59,692 bases of DNA. Source: Clostridia bacterium. Lineage in GTDB: Bacteria; Bacillota; Clostridia; Christensenellales; UBA1242. How positions within the stretch are numbered: position 1 is the first letter of the stretch; each line of letters starts with the position of its first letter. Location: contig CAADYP010000007.1 of the NCBI GenBank assembly GCA_900753315.1, positions 1 through 59,692 of the forward strand, given 5' to 3'. The position numbers and the translations under genes were made by a program. Positions 36,661-45,666 of the stretch are shown piece after piece. The notes under the pieces are model-generated. The model saw only the letters and a program-made list of their open reading frames with translations. It was not told the DNA's origin and did no database searches.

Positions 36661-36978
36661 CTATTTAACCAAAAGATAAATCAAAACACCAACAGCTCCC
36701 AAGGACAAAACAAAACCAAGCCAATATAAAACTGTTCTTATTCCTCCAACAGGTTTATGCTTAACCTTCTCCACCTTTTCCTTTTCTTTAGGTTTTGAAC
36801 CTTCAGTTTTAACTTCTTGTTGTGAAACAGGTGTTTCCCCTGCTGGCTTTGGAACATTTTCAACCATAGGAGTAGTTGCAGACTTCTCTTCCCCCACTTC
36901 TTTTAGCTTTGGTGGTGGCGGTGGCATATTTCTCAATTCTTTTGGTGGTGGTGGCATATTGATTTTGTTCTCTTCCAT
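36661..36978 (-). CDS. Proline-rich tail-anchored membrane protein
   Basis: 105 residues from the ATG at 36978 with GAGGAGG upstream. The N-terminus has two proline tracts in an imperfect repeat (MPPPPKELRN, MPPPPPKLKEV), then a charged linker rich in Lys, Glu and Pro, and one membrane segment at the very C-terminus (about 85-104). The bulk should be cytoplasmic. No family is recognised. It lies after the 37048 membrane protein gene on the same strand and ends in its own terminator. Confidence 0.7.
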   Translation of the reverse strand: MEENKINMPPPPKELRNMPPPPPKLKEVGEEKSATTPMVENVPKPAGETPVSQQEVKTEGSKPKEKEKVEKVKHKPVGGIRTVLYWLGFVLSLGAVGVLIYLLVK

Positions 36979-37047
36979 AACTACCTCCTCTATCAATTAT
37001 ATTTTATCTTAATCAATCTCAAAAGTCCAACAAAATATCAACATAAT

Positions 37048-37578
37048 TTAACTTTTTTTCCAAATTCCAATATCATATTTGCTTTCAAGCGTTTCAACAA
37101 CAAATGAAATTATATATTTTTCTCCGCTTCTCAAATTTATTTCTTTTGGTATAAAAATATAATTGCAGAAAGTGATTTTGTTCCCACCTTTAAGGACTTC
37201 ATCGTAATAATAGTACCCATCATTTTCCTTCTCAAAATGTTCTGTCGTAACAAAGTCCAATTCCGAATCATCACTTGCACCAAAAACTTTAACCTTTACT
37301 CTTACCCAAACATCAGCGTTCAAATCCTGTGCATTGATTTGCACAACTTCTGGAATATTTTCGTCTGGCAAATAAGCTCCGTCAAATGTAAAAGACACGA
37401 CATTTGCAGAATTTGGCAAAACTGAAATAGAAAAATTATCACCGACTTTAAGCTCTGTGTTTGAACTTAAATATGATATCGAAAAAAAATATCCTGTAAA
37501 ACCTAAAATCAGCGAAATCACCAGCAAAAATGCCAATATACATATCGCAAAAATCCAACCAACATTACTCTTATTCAT
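37048..37578 (-). CDS. Exported protein resembling SipW-dependent TasA-type proteins
   Basis: 176 residues. A hydrophobic N-terminal segment (about 8-35) is followed by a beta-rich domain. The motif order WVRVKVKV ... EHFEKENDGYYYYDEVLKGG ... YIISFVVETLES resembles matrix and SipW-processed proteins, which usually show a D-G-Y-x-Y-Y block followed by a strand ending near V-x-A. No TasA or SipW gene is in view. The start has TAAACT six bases upstream and no ribosome site; it begins 29 bases after the flippase gene stop. The resemblance is motif-level only. Confidence 0.6.
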   Translation of the reverse strand: MNKSNVGWIFAICILAFLLVISLILGFTGYFFSISYLSSNTELKVGDNFSISVLPNSANVVSFTFDGAYLPDENIPEVVQINAQDLNADVWVRVKVKVFGASDDSELDFVTTEHFEKENDGYYYYDEVLKGGNKITFCNYIFIPKEINLRSGEKYIISFVVETLESKYDIGIWKKS

Positions 37579-37607
37579 GTGATTAGTTTAGGCTTTAAAG
37601 GATATTA

Positions 37608-38984
37608 TTATTCAAATACACCAAACTTTTTCTGCTTCTTACGGCGCTTGTTTCTTTCTTGTCTAAACGATTCAATTTGAGCACGCTTGAATTCTTGACT
37701 TTCTTCTTGAAGCGCCTGCTTGCACTTAATCCATCTATATTTTCTGTTTCCATAGATCGTATCATAGGCTATAACATTAAGCCCATTGATCAAATAGAAA
37801 TAATAAGAGCAAAATCTCCAAAGCAAAAGTCCCCAGAAAGTATAACCACCCAAATAATCTTTAAACAATGCAGCAAATGTAATTTCGTTCATACCAGTTC
37901 CGCCAGGAAGAGGAATAAAACTTGAAGCCAAATCAATCAAAGCTGTATATACAAAGAAATCGCCATAATTCCCTATTTTTGCCCCAGGGACATAAGGGAA
38001 ACATAAAGAGATGAAATAAGGAATAGAAAACATAAGCAAAAATCTAATAACATGAAGACCAATTTGATACAAAACGTCCCATTTTGCCTTGCTGTATTCC
38101 TTCATAATGTTTTGATAATCTTGCACAAAATTCATGACTTTTGCATAGTGTTTGTCATAATCTTTCAAAATGTGCATTTTTACCAAAAGTTTCAATCCCC
38201 AAGATACCAATTTTTGCCCAGTTTTCTTTGAAAGAGAAACAAACAAAATGAATGCAACCATGATAAATGACAATATAAAACCGATGATACTTGCAGCGGA
38301 AACAAAACTTTGAGACATGCCGTTTACAAATGAAATAATCAAACAAACCGATGTCACAATCAACCATGCAATTTGTTGGAAAACAAGTTTTGCAATAGGG
38401 ATTGAAAGTGAAGTTGAAGCAGGCACATCACGCCCCATAAGATATGTTGCCATAAATGCTTGCCCACCACTTGCAAGAGGTGTTACCGCATCATAATATC
38501 TCAAAATTGCCAATGATTTATAAGACAAAAACCATCTTGATTTGAGAGTTTTTCTGTAAATCATTCTGTGAACACCCATCATATCCACAATGATTATGCC
38601 AAACAAAAGCACCAAAGCGATAAAAACATACAAAAAGTTTATATCTCTCAATCGAAGTGGTGTAAAGTCGTCACTCGTATAGATGTTCCAAATCAAAATT
38701 CCTGCAACAAGCACAATATTGAAAATGAAGAAAATTATGTTTTTAATCTTGCTCTTTTTGCTGTTTTTTGTCTCGTTTGTCTTCTTCTCGACTTCTTCAA
38801 CTTTCTCTTCGACAATCTTGTTTTCTTCGGCAGAAAGTTGCTGTTTCTCGAGTTCTTCCAGCTTCTTTTTCTTCTTTTCGTTATGTTTTGTTTTTATACG
38901 AGAAAAAAAATTTTGCCTACGCTTTGTTTCGGCAATTTCAGTCACTTCGTTATTGACTTCATTTTCCTTCTCTTCTTCCACCAT
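37608..38984 (-). CDS. UPF0104/lysylphosphatidylglycerol synthase-type flippase domain protein
   Basis: 458 residues if ATG 38984 is the start; an in-frame GTG at 38981 is the alternative. The first 80 residues are highly charged (Lys/Glu, coiled-coil-like, cytoplasmic). Then come about eight membrane segments with the family blocks SLAILRYYDAVTPLASGGQAFMATYLM and PLPGGTGMNEITFAALF. Members are integral membrane proteins related to the flippase half of MprF; their substrate is usually unknown. The promoter TTGACA-16-TAAAAT is embedded in the terminator of the preceding gene, and the -10 ends seven bases before the ATG. Confidence 0.85.
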   Translation of the reverse strand: MVEEEKENEVNNEVTEIAETKRRQNFFSRIKTKHNEKKKKKLEELEKQQLSAEENKIVEEKVEEVEKKTNETKNSKKSKIKNIIFFIFNIVLVAGILIWNIYTSDDFTPLRLRDINFLYVFIALVLLFGIIIVDMMGVHRMIYRKTLKSRWFLSYKSLAILRYYDAVTPLASGGQAFMATYLMGRDVPASTSLSIPIAKLVFQQIAWLIVTSVCLIISFVNGMSQSFVSAASIIGFILSFIMVAFILFVSLSKKTGQKLVSWGLKLLVKMHILKDYDKHYAKVMNFVQDYQNIMKEYSKAKWDVLYQIGLHVIRFLLMFSIPYFISLCFPYVPGAKIGNYGDFFVYTALIDLASSFIPLPGGTGMNEITFAALFKDYLGGYTFWGLLLWRFCSYYFYLINGLNVIAYDTIYGNRKYRWIKCKQALQEESQEFKRAQIESFRQERNKRRKKQKKFGVFE

Positions 38985-38991
38985 TGCCTCC

Positions 38992-39019
38992 ATTTTAGCA
39001 AAAAAAACAACCCTTGTCA
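38992..39019 (-). promoter_or_regulatory. Promoter of the flippase-like gene
   Basis: Minus strand: TTGACA (39014-39019), 16-base spacer, TAAAAT (38992-38997), seven bases, ATG at 38984. The GGAGG between the -10 and the ATG would lie upstream of the predicted transcript start. Confidence 0.75.
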
Positions 39020-39038
39020 AACTAAACAAGAGTTGTTA
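39001..39038 (-). terminator. Intrinsic terminator after the SurA/PrsA-like gene
   Basis: A 12-bp stem, AACAACTCTTGT with ACAAGGGTTGTT (positions 39025-39036 and 39005-39016), one G-U pair, then T residues. It overlaps the flippase gene's promoter. Confidence 0.85.
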
Positions 39039-39056
39039 TGAACGATTTATTTAATA

Positions 39057-40925
39057 TTAATACAAATCTTTAAGATTGTTTTCAATTTCTTCAATTTTTA
39101 TTGTAAGAGTTTGTTTCAATGCATTCATATCCAAGTTTTGGAAAACTGAGAAATTGTCTTTTGTAAGTTCTGCATAAATCTTGTCGAACAAAGTTTTTTC
39201 CGAGAAGATATTGAGCCTTGTTGTAGTCAAAGTTTTGATGTTTTCTGTTTGTTTTGATGCATCAAAATTTTCATCAATACCTTTGAAAAGATTTTCAACA
39301 TTCCCAGCAAAGAAGAACATATAAAGTCCATCGTCAGCTCTAACAAATTCAGTTGTGTCACCAACCTTTGCATTTCCGTCATTGTAAAGTGCAAGAATAG
39401 CCTCTTTTACTTTTTCATTATCTTTGAAAGTGTCATTTGCAAGGACTTCGTTTGCTGAATTAACACCAAACACTGTATTGTAATCCGCACCCTTCAATGT
39501 GTCATCATCATTGTAAAGATATAAATACGTTCTGTATGCTGCAGCCTTTTTATAAGCAATTTCTGTGTTTTGTCTTTCCACATAAGTTTCAAGCGTCAAA
39601 CCATCTTTTTCAGCATCTTCTTTTTGTCCATTTGACAAACTTTCAATTGTCAAATATTGATATTTTGCAATGTCAGTATTGATTTTTTTGAGCAATTCTG
39701 AAGCAGAAATAGTACCTGTCTTTTCTCCTGTTTCAGAATTTCTTACTGTTGCTGCAAGACTATTGTAAATTTTGTTTACCTCAGCTTCATAAGTTTCTAT
39801 ATCCTTACTGCCATTTGCAAGGTCAGTTTTAAGCTTTTCAAGTTCTGTTTTTTGTGTGCTTGTCATTTCAATCTTGATTGGTGCAACATAGAAGTAATTT
39901 GAAGCATTGTTTCCTTCCAAGATATAATCAACACTGCCAACATCAGACAAAATGCTTGATTCGAATGATGAAGTTCCATTTTCAAGAACATAAGATGTGT
40001 AGTCAACTCTAACTTTTGCTGAATAATATTTCAAAACATCGTCAACAGTCACATTTGAAACTCTTGAATCTTGTTTCTTTTGTTCGTTGTAAATTGCTTC
40101 GTATTTTTCTACAACATAGTTGTCTTTCATAATGCTGTAAACTCTGTCAAGTTCAAAGATAAAGCGATCTTTGTCAGAGTTAAATTTTTCGTAACTATAA
40201 TTTTTCTTGATATCTGCGAGATATTTGTTGTAAGCGTTTTTCCAATCTTTTCCGCCAGCTTCAATATCTGCCATAACTTTTTGATACATTGCTTCTTTGA
40301 AAACATAACTTCCATCAGCGTCTTTATATTCAAAATTTACATAGACATCACTGGCATTTTTTCTGCCTTTATATGTTTCTCTGATTGTTGTTGCAGAAGA
40401 AGTTTTTAAAATTTTGCCAGAAGAGTCAAGTTCTGCTGCCTTTTCAAAAGGTTTGTAAACAGACTTGTTTTCGTTGTCGCTTGTGCTTGAACTGTCATCG
40501 CTTGATTTGATATTTAAAACATCTTTCAAATATCCTTTCAAGTTTGAATAAATCGCTTCATATGTTTGATCCCAAACATATGTTGTTTCATTTCCATTGA
40601 GCATTTCGCCTTGACTTGGATTGTCGAGATAATATTGTCCAACAGCCTTGACTGTCAATTTCTTTTCAATAACCGTTTTCAAAGTTTGTTTTACTGCTTG
40701 TTTTTTTGTGTAACCATAATTGTTTACATAATTGTAACCATAACTGTTGTAAGCGGTAATCAATTCTCTTTTTGAAATATTTTCTTTGCTTCCGTCAACA
40801 TAAGAAATTGTGGCAACTGTCGCCTCATAATAATTTTTATCGCTTCTTGTAACCAAAGAACAGCCTGTAAAAACAGACATGCACATAACCAAAACCAATA
40901 ATAATGTCGCAATTTTTCTTTTCAC
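39057..40925 (-). CDS. SurA/PrsA-like foldase lipoprotein
   Basis: 622 residues from a GTG at 40925, with TTGGAG upstream. Lipobox FTGC with Cys22 predicts anchoring on the outer face of the membrane. Residues 45-115 look like the SurA N-terminal helical chaperone region (SKRELITAYNSYGYNY, then QTLKTVIEKKLTVKAVGQYYL). The rest is helical and charged with a Ser/Asp/Asn-rich linker; I do not see a parvulin isomerase core, so it may be chaperone-only. It directly follows mfd, a position where many Clostridia carry such a gene. Sigma-A promoter 40988-41016. Confidence 0.7.
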   Translation of the reverse strand: MKRKIATLLLVLVMCMSVFTGCSLVTRSDKNYYEATVATISYVDGSKENISKRELITAYNSYGYNYVNNYGYTKKQAVKQTLKTVIEKKLTVKAVGQYYLDNPSQGEMLNGNETTYVWDQTYEAIYSNLKGYLKDVLNIKSSDDSSSTSDNENKSVYKPFEKAAELDSSGKILKTSSATTIRETYKGRKNASDVYVNFEYKDADGSYVFKEAMYQKVMADIEAGGKDWKNAYNKYLADIKKNYSYEKFNSDKDRFIFELDRVYSIMKDNYVVEKYEAIYNEQKKQDSRVSNVTVDDVLKYYSAKVRVDYTSYVLENGTSSFESSILSDVGSVDYILEGNNASNYFYVAPIKIEMTSTQKTELEKLKTDLANGSKDIETYEAEVNKIYNSLAATVRNSETGEKTGTISASELLKKINTDIAKYQYLTIESLSNGQKEDAEKDGLTLETYVERQNTEIAYKKAAAYRTYLYLYNDDDTLKGADYNTVFGVNSANEVLANDTFKDNEKVKEAILALYNDGNAKVGDTTEFVRADDGLYMFFFAGNVENLFKGIDENFDASKQTENIKTLTTTRLNIFSEKTLFDKIYAELTKDNFSVFQNLDMNALKQTLTIKIEEIENNLKDLY

Positions 40926-40987
40926 CTTAAAATCTCCAAGTAAAAAATTTTTGTGTGGAAATCTCCACGATAGTTTTTAACTCCATC

Positions 40988-41016
40988 ATTATAACCTAAA
41001 AAAGAATAAATTTCAA
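40988..41016 (-). promoter_or_regulatory. Promoter of the SurA/PrsA-like gene
   Basis: Minus strand: TTGAAA (41011-41016), 17-base spacer, TATAAT (40988-40993), about 62 bases before the GTG start; this leader contains a Shine-Dalgarno site. Confidence 0.75.
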
Positions 41017-41035
41017 GTAAATGTGTATATTTTTA

Positions 41036-44000
41036 TCAATCTTTTTTGCTTGAAAGAGCGTTTTCAAACATTTCAGTAAGAAGATTAACCTTGTCCACAA
41101 CCTTGCCTTTTGCATTAACTTTCAAAACAGGGACATTTTCAAATTTTAGATAAGTGTCATAAAACTTTCCCACTTTTGACAATCTCTCATCAATTATGTC
41201 CTCACTTTTGTAGAAATAAACAGAACAATCGGTGTTGTTTATCTTGATTTTTTGAACATTGAAGAGAGAAGCCAAATTTTTCAAATAAGCGATTTTGCAA
41301 AGATTTTCAACTTCAACCGGCAAATCACCATTACTTTCACGAAGTTGAGCAGTAACTTGTTCATAAGCATCTTTTGAGGCAATATTACTAATTTTGTTGT
41401 AAAAGACAATCCTTTCTTCTTGTGATGGAATGTATTCTTCGCTGATGTAGGCATCAAGGACAAGTTCCATTTTGATTTCTTTTTCGCTGTGCGTTTTTTC
41501 GCCAGAAAGTTCTTTTGTAACTTCTTCCAAAAGTCGAACATACATATCATAACCCACTTTTTGCATATGACCATGTTGCTCTTTGCCCAAAATATTCCCT
41601 GCTCCACGAATTTCAAGGTCACGAACAGCAATTTTGAAACCGCTTCCGAGTTCTCTAAACTCTTTAATTGCCTCCAAACGTTTGTAAGCATCTTCAGTCA
41701 AAACCTTGCCACCATTGTAAGTCAAATATGCATATGCCAATTTGTCAGAGCGTCCAATTCTTCCTCGAATTTGATAAAGCTGGCTAAGTCCCAACATGTC
41801 ACAATCTACAACAAACAAAGTGTTGAGCGTAGGCAAATCAACACCATTCTCAATCAAGGTTGTTGAAATGAAAAGATTAAACTTGTCTTCATAAAGGTCA
41901 TTGATTGCTTTTGCAAGTTCTTTTTCCATCATCTGTCCGTGCGCCACACCAATTTTTGCTTGTGGCAAAAGTGACGCGACATGGTTTCTAAACTGATAAA
42001 TCTCTGCAACCCTGTTGAAAAGCACAAGTGCCTTGCCGTTTCTTGAGAGTTCTCTTGAAACAACATCTTGTAAAAGTTGGTCGCTGTAAGGACTGACATA
42101 AGTTTGAATTGGAAGTCTATCTCTCGGTGGTGTTGCAATAACACTTATGTCTCTTATGCCAGTGAGAGACATATGCAAAGTTCTTGGAATAGGCGTTGCA
42201 GAAAGTGTCAACACATCAATATCGGTTTTCATTTTTTTGATTTTTTCTTTGTCTTTAACTCCAAATCTTTGTTCTTCATCAAGGACAAGCAATCCCAAAT
42301 CTTTGAAGCGGATGTTTTCATTCAAAATCTTGTGTGTGCCAATAAGTATATCAATTTTTCCTTCTTCAAGTCGCTTGTAAATTTCTCTTGCTTGCTTTTC
42401 AGTTTTAAAACGATTCAAGATTTCAATTCGAAGTCCAAAATTTTTCATTCTTTGTTTTGTAGAGCGGAAATGTTGTTCTGACAAAATCGTAGTAGGACAC
42501 AAAAATGCAACTTGTTTGCCATTGTAAACTGCCTTAAAAATCGCACGAAAAGCCACTTCAGTTTTTCCAAATCCAACATCACCACAAATAAGTCTGTCCA
42601 TGATTTTATCACTTTCCATATCTCTGTCAACGTCAGCAATGGCAAGTGCCTGGTCTGGTGTAAGTTCGTATTCAAAAGCATCAGAAAATTGGCGTTCCAA
42701 CTCTTCATCTCTAACAAACTTGAATCCCTTTTTATCTTGTCTTTCCTTATAAATTTTCGCCAAAGAAATGGCAACTTCCTTCAAGTCCTCTTTGACTTTT
42801 TGTTTGAGTCTCGTCCATTCACTTGACCCAAGAGCATTCAAATTTGGATTTTCTGCACCAATATATGCCGAAAGCAAATTTGTCTGTTCGGAAGGAATAT
42901 ACAAGAGTGCACCATTTTTGTATTCAATCACAAAATAGTCTTTCTCAAAATGGGTGAGTTTAAGTCTTACTATATCCTTACAGCGTCCAACACCATAAAA
43001 TGAATGGACAACATAGTCTCCAACTTTTGGAAGATATGAAAAATTTTGTTTGCCACTTTTATAGTCAAACTTTTTGCTTTTATACATATCATCAGTGCCG
43101 ATTCCGACAATGTTATATTCCAAAAAACTAAACGAATAAGGAAAATAATTTCTGCAAACATAAATGTGGACATTGTCCACAAGTTGTCCATCAAATTCCC
43201 TATATTGAATTTTGTTTGTAAGCAAAAATTCTTTCAAAATTTCATGATATTCGCCAGCAAACAAAAAAACATTAATATGTCCGTCAGCATACATGATGAT
43301 ATCTTTTTTGAGCGACATAAAATCTGTTATATAATTTTTTTGTCCAACAGTTTTATTTTCAAAATCACTGTCGTTTGTGTTTGAAAAAACAGTATATTTT
43401 TTCAAATCAACATCATCAAAATCTAAAAATTGTCCTTCGCTATCCCACGAGAGTTCTTCCCTGCTTTTCTTCAAAATTTTACATTCATTTTCGATTTTGA
43501 TAGGTTCGTCAATAATTATATTCTTGCACAAATCAAAAACCGTGTTTTTTCCATTTTTCAAAAAAATTGGTGAAATTTCTACTTCTTCAACAAACTGCTG
43601 TGTCTTCATTGTTGAAAAATCAAACTTTAAAATCTTCTCAATTTCTTCATCAAAAAATTCAATACGGAAAGGATAATCTTGACCATTTACGAACAAATCG
43701 ACAACGTCACCTCTCACTGCAAATTGTCCAACACTTGTGACATAGTCCACTTTTTCGTAACCAAAATCTACCAGGATTTTTGACAGTTCTTCAATAGGTA
43801 TTGAAAAATTTCCATCAACCTTTAAAATCACTTTTTCTTGCAAAAAATTTATGTCAAATTTTGCTGTAAGTGAAGATGGCAAGAAAATCAAAAAATCAAG
43901 TCTATTGTTCAAAAAAGCGGTTACGGCTTCCGCAAAAGGATACAAATTGAAATCTCTCTCATCTTCATTTTCTCTTCCACAAGAGACAATTTGCACACTT

Positions 44001-44176
44001 TTCCCGCAATCTAAAAGCCCCTTTTTAAGTTTGCTTGCAGTTACAAAATCTCCGCACAAATAAACCATCTTTTCTTGCAAAGCACAATAAAGCACTTTTT
44101 CTCCAACAAAAAAACCGCCCAAGTTTTTTTGCTTAGGCAATGTTGTTTTTTCAAGAAGGTTTAAAAAATTTTTCAT
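41036..44176 (-). CDS. mfd: Transcription-repair coupling factor
   Basis: 1046 residues from the ATG at 44176, whose A overlaps the pth TGA; a TTG one codon earlier is the alternative. Mfd displaces stalled RNA polymerase and recruits UvrA. Visible are the N-terminal UvrB-like part (LPKQKNLGGFFVGEKVLYCALQEK, GDVVDLFVNG), the RNA polymerase-interacting domain starting at KVGDYVVHSFYGVGRC, the translocase with Walker A CGDVGFGKTE and DEEQ, LSATPIPRTLHMSL, and a C-terminal TRCF domain. Coupled to pth upstream, in the common Gram-positive order. Confidence 0.97.
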   Translation of the reverse strand: MKNFLNLLEKTTLPKQKNLGGFFVGEKVLYCALQEKMVYLCGDFVTASKLKKGLLDCGKSVQIVSCGRENEDERDFNLYPFAEAVTAFLNNRLDFLIFLPSSLTAKFDINFLQEKVILKVDGNFSIPIEELSKILVDFGYEKVDYVTSVGQFAVRGDVVDLFVNGQDYPFRIEFFDEEIEKILKFDFSTMKTQQFVEEVEISPIFLKNGKNTVFDLCKNIIIDEPIKIENECKILKKSREELSWDSEGQFLDFDDVDLKKYTVFSNTNDSDFENKTVGQKNYITDFMSLKKDIIMYADGHINVFLFAGEYHEILKEFLLTNKIQYREFDGQLVDNVHIYVCRNYFPYSFSFLEYNIVGIGTDDMYKSKKFDYKSGKQNFSYLPKVGDYVVHSFYGVGRCKDIVRLKLTHFEKDYFVIEYKNGALLYIPSEQTNLLSAYIGAENPNLNALGSSEWTRLKQKVKEDLKEVAISLAKIYKERQDKKGFKFVRDEELERQFSDAFEYELTPDQALAIADVDRDMESDKIMDRLICGDVGFGKTEVAFRAIFKAVYNGKQVAFLCPTTILSEQHFRSTKQRMKNFGLRIEILNRFKTEKQAREIYKRLEEGKIDILIGTHKILNENIRFKDLGLLVLDEEQRFGVKDKEKIKKMKTDIDVLTLSATPIPRTLHMSLTGIRDISVIATPPRDRLPIQTYVSPYSDQLLQDVVSRELSRNGKALVLFNRVAEIYQFRNHVASLLPQAKIGVAHGQMMEKELAKAINDLYEDKFNLFISTTLIENGVDLPTLNTLFVVDCDMLGLSQLYQIRGRIGRSDKLAYAYLTYNGGKVLTEDAYKRLEAIKEFRELGSGFKIAVRDLEIRGAGNILGKEQHGHMQKVGYDMYVRLLEEVTKELSGEKTHSEKEIKMELVLDAYISEEYIPSQEERIVFYNKISNIASKDAYEQVTAQLRESNGDLPVEVENLCKIAYLKNLASLFNVQKIKINNTDCSVYFYKSEDIIDERLSKVGKFYDTYLKFENVPVLKVNAKGKVVDKVNLLTEMFENALSSKKD

Positions 44177-44679
44177 CAAGACAATCTCTCACAAATTTCA
44201 TCAACTGCTTTGTTTAAAATTGGTTCAAAGAGTTTTTCGTCATACTTTGACAAAACATAATCCGCAAGATCCATGCTTATATCTCTGCCAATCCCGACCT
44301 TAATTCTTTCAAAATCTTCACCAATATAAGACACAATACTGCGAAGTCCGTTATGCGTCCCTGCAGAACCATGTTCTCTGTAACGCAAATTACCCCTTGG
44401 CAAATCAATATCATCAACAACGACCAGAATGCGAGCATCTTTAAATTTGTTTTTAAGCATAACAACACTCTCTCCGCTCAAATTCATATATGTTTGTGGT
44501 TTGACAATCAAAAGTTTTTCTCCGCCAAGCATACCTTCGCCAATGAGTGCTTTATACTTGTTTTGAGAGACAGAAATTCCAAGTTTTTCTGCGAGTTTAT
44601 CCACAACCGCAAAACCGATATTGTGGTATGTGTTTTTATATTTTTCATCAGGATTCCCAAGTCCAACTACGATATTCAT
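44176..44679 (-). CDS. pth: Peptidyl-tRNA hydrolase
   Basis: 167 residues from the ATG at 44679, with AGGAG upstream; the longer frame to 44697 would cover this site. It releases tRNA from prematurely dropped peptidyl-tRNA. Catalytic and binding residues visible: N9 in VGLGNPDEKY, H19 in TYHNIGF, the KPQTYMNLSGES block, and VDDIDLPRG with the catalytic-site Asp. It starts 34 bases after the GlmU-like gene and overlaps mfd by one base, so the three genes probably form an operon. Confidence 0.97.
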   Translation of the reverse strand: MNIVVGLGNPDEKYKNTYHNIGFAVVDKLAEKLGISVSQNKYKALIGEGMLGGEKLLIVKPQTYMNLSGESVVMLKNKFKDARILVVVDDIDLPRGNLRYREHGSAGTHNGLRSIVSYIGEDFERIKVGIGRDISMDLADYVLSKYDEKLFEPILNKAVDEICERLS

Positions 44680-44713
44680 ATTTTCTCCTAAAATCAATCT
44701 TCAAATTTTTATT

Positions 44714-45547
44714 TTAAATTTTTTCGTTTATAAGTTTTGCGAAAGGCCCAACAACTTTTCCTTTTTCAACTTTGCTTTTTTCAAGATAACTTTGACAAAC
44801 AAAAGCCTCGTCACAAACGATTGTGTCAAAGATATAATTTCCACTTTCCAAAATCACATCCCTGCCAATATAACTTTCGCCTTTGATTATGTTGTTTGGA
44901 TAAATCACACAGCCGCTTTCAATTTCAACATCTGCATCAACAAAAATTGTGTTTTCACCAAAGAAAACAACACCTCTTTCTTTGTGATAATCCAAAATGC
45001 GTTTGTTTAACACCTTGAAAGCATAAGCAACTTTTTTTGCAGAGTCAACAATTGTAAAATCTTCTTTGTCAAATTCTTCAAAAGTCGAAGACAAAAGCAT
45101 TTTGGCAGTTTTCAAATATTCCGCTCTAAAAACATAACCCCTTGCAAGTCTCAAAACATTCATGCGATGTTTTGAAAAATAATCCATAATTTCCAAAAAA
45201 GTGGATTTTTTGAGAAGTGGCGTATCACTATAAAGCACAGTGACAAACTCATATCCGTCAGCAAGGTCTTTTATTTTTGACAAAAAGTTGTCATCATCAG
45301 GTTCATCAATAATCACCTGCTTACAGCCAGAACTTGCCATTGAAACCCAATCAATCATCTTCTTTCCACAAATATCAAAATTTGCAGAGAACTCGCCTTT
45401 TGCTCTTATGAGCACGACCAAAGACTCATTTGCAACCCATTCAAAGTTTTCTGCTTGTTGCAAAGGTCTTTCAATATTATCGTTGAGAAAATCAAAACTG
45501 ATTTGATTTTCTTCAACTTCTACATCAATATTTTCATCTATTTCCAT
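44714..45547 (-). CDS. Degenerate GlmU-like nucleotidyltransferase/left-handed beta-helix protein
   Basis: 277 residues; GlmU is about 455. The N-terminal part follows the GlmU fold order (LVVLIRAKGEF, GKKMIDWVSMASSG, VTVLYSDTPLL) but the nucleotide-binding G-x-G-T-x-M loop and its catalytic Arg/Lys are not conserved. The C-terminal part has a short left-handed helix (FVDADVEIESGCVIYPNNII, ESYIGRDVIL), about half of a normal domain, without the acetyltransferase end. It occupies the glmU position before pth, so it may be a regulatory or divergent remnant, with the true GlmU elsewhere. The promoter TTGACA-17-TATAAT ends six bases before the ATG and there is no ribosome site. Confidence 0.7.
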   Translation of the reverse strand: MEIDENIDVEVEENQISFDFLNDNIERPLQQAENFEWVANESLVVLIRAKGEFSANFDICGKKMIDWVSMASSGCKQVIIDEPDDDNFLSKIKDLADGYEFVTVLYSDTPLLKKSTFLEIMDYFSKHRMNVLRLARGYVFRAEYLKTAKMLLSSTFEEFDKEDFTIVDSAKKVAYAFKVLNKRILDYHKERGVVFFGENTIFVDADVEIESGCVIYPNNIIKGESYIGRDVILESGNYIFDTIVCDEAFVCQSYLEKSKVEKGKVVGPFAKLINEKI

Positions 45548-45553
45548 GCTTTA

Positions 45554-45582
45554 ATTATAAAATTTATTTACCTTTTTGTCAA
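45554..45582 (-). promoter_or_regulatory. Consensus promoter of the GlmU-like/pth/mfd operon, leaderless
   Basis: Minus strand: TTGACA (45577-45582), 17-base spacer, TATAAT (45554-45559), TAAAGC, ATG at 45547. This is the clearest leaderless case in the window. Confidence 0.85.
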
Positions 45583-45631
45583 CAAAGAAACACTTTAAAC
45601 ACAAAAACAACAAAAATTCATTTAATTCGTT

Positions 45632-45659
45632 TTTAAAATAAAAAAAATTATGATAAAAT
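45632..45659 (+). promoter_or_regulatory. Promoter of the exported protein at 45667
   Basis: TTTAAA (45632-45637), 16-base spacer, TAAAAT (45654-45659), seven bases, ATG at 45667. No Shine-Dalgarno sequence. Confidence 0.5.
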
Positions 45660-45666
45660 AAAGATA

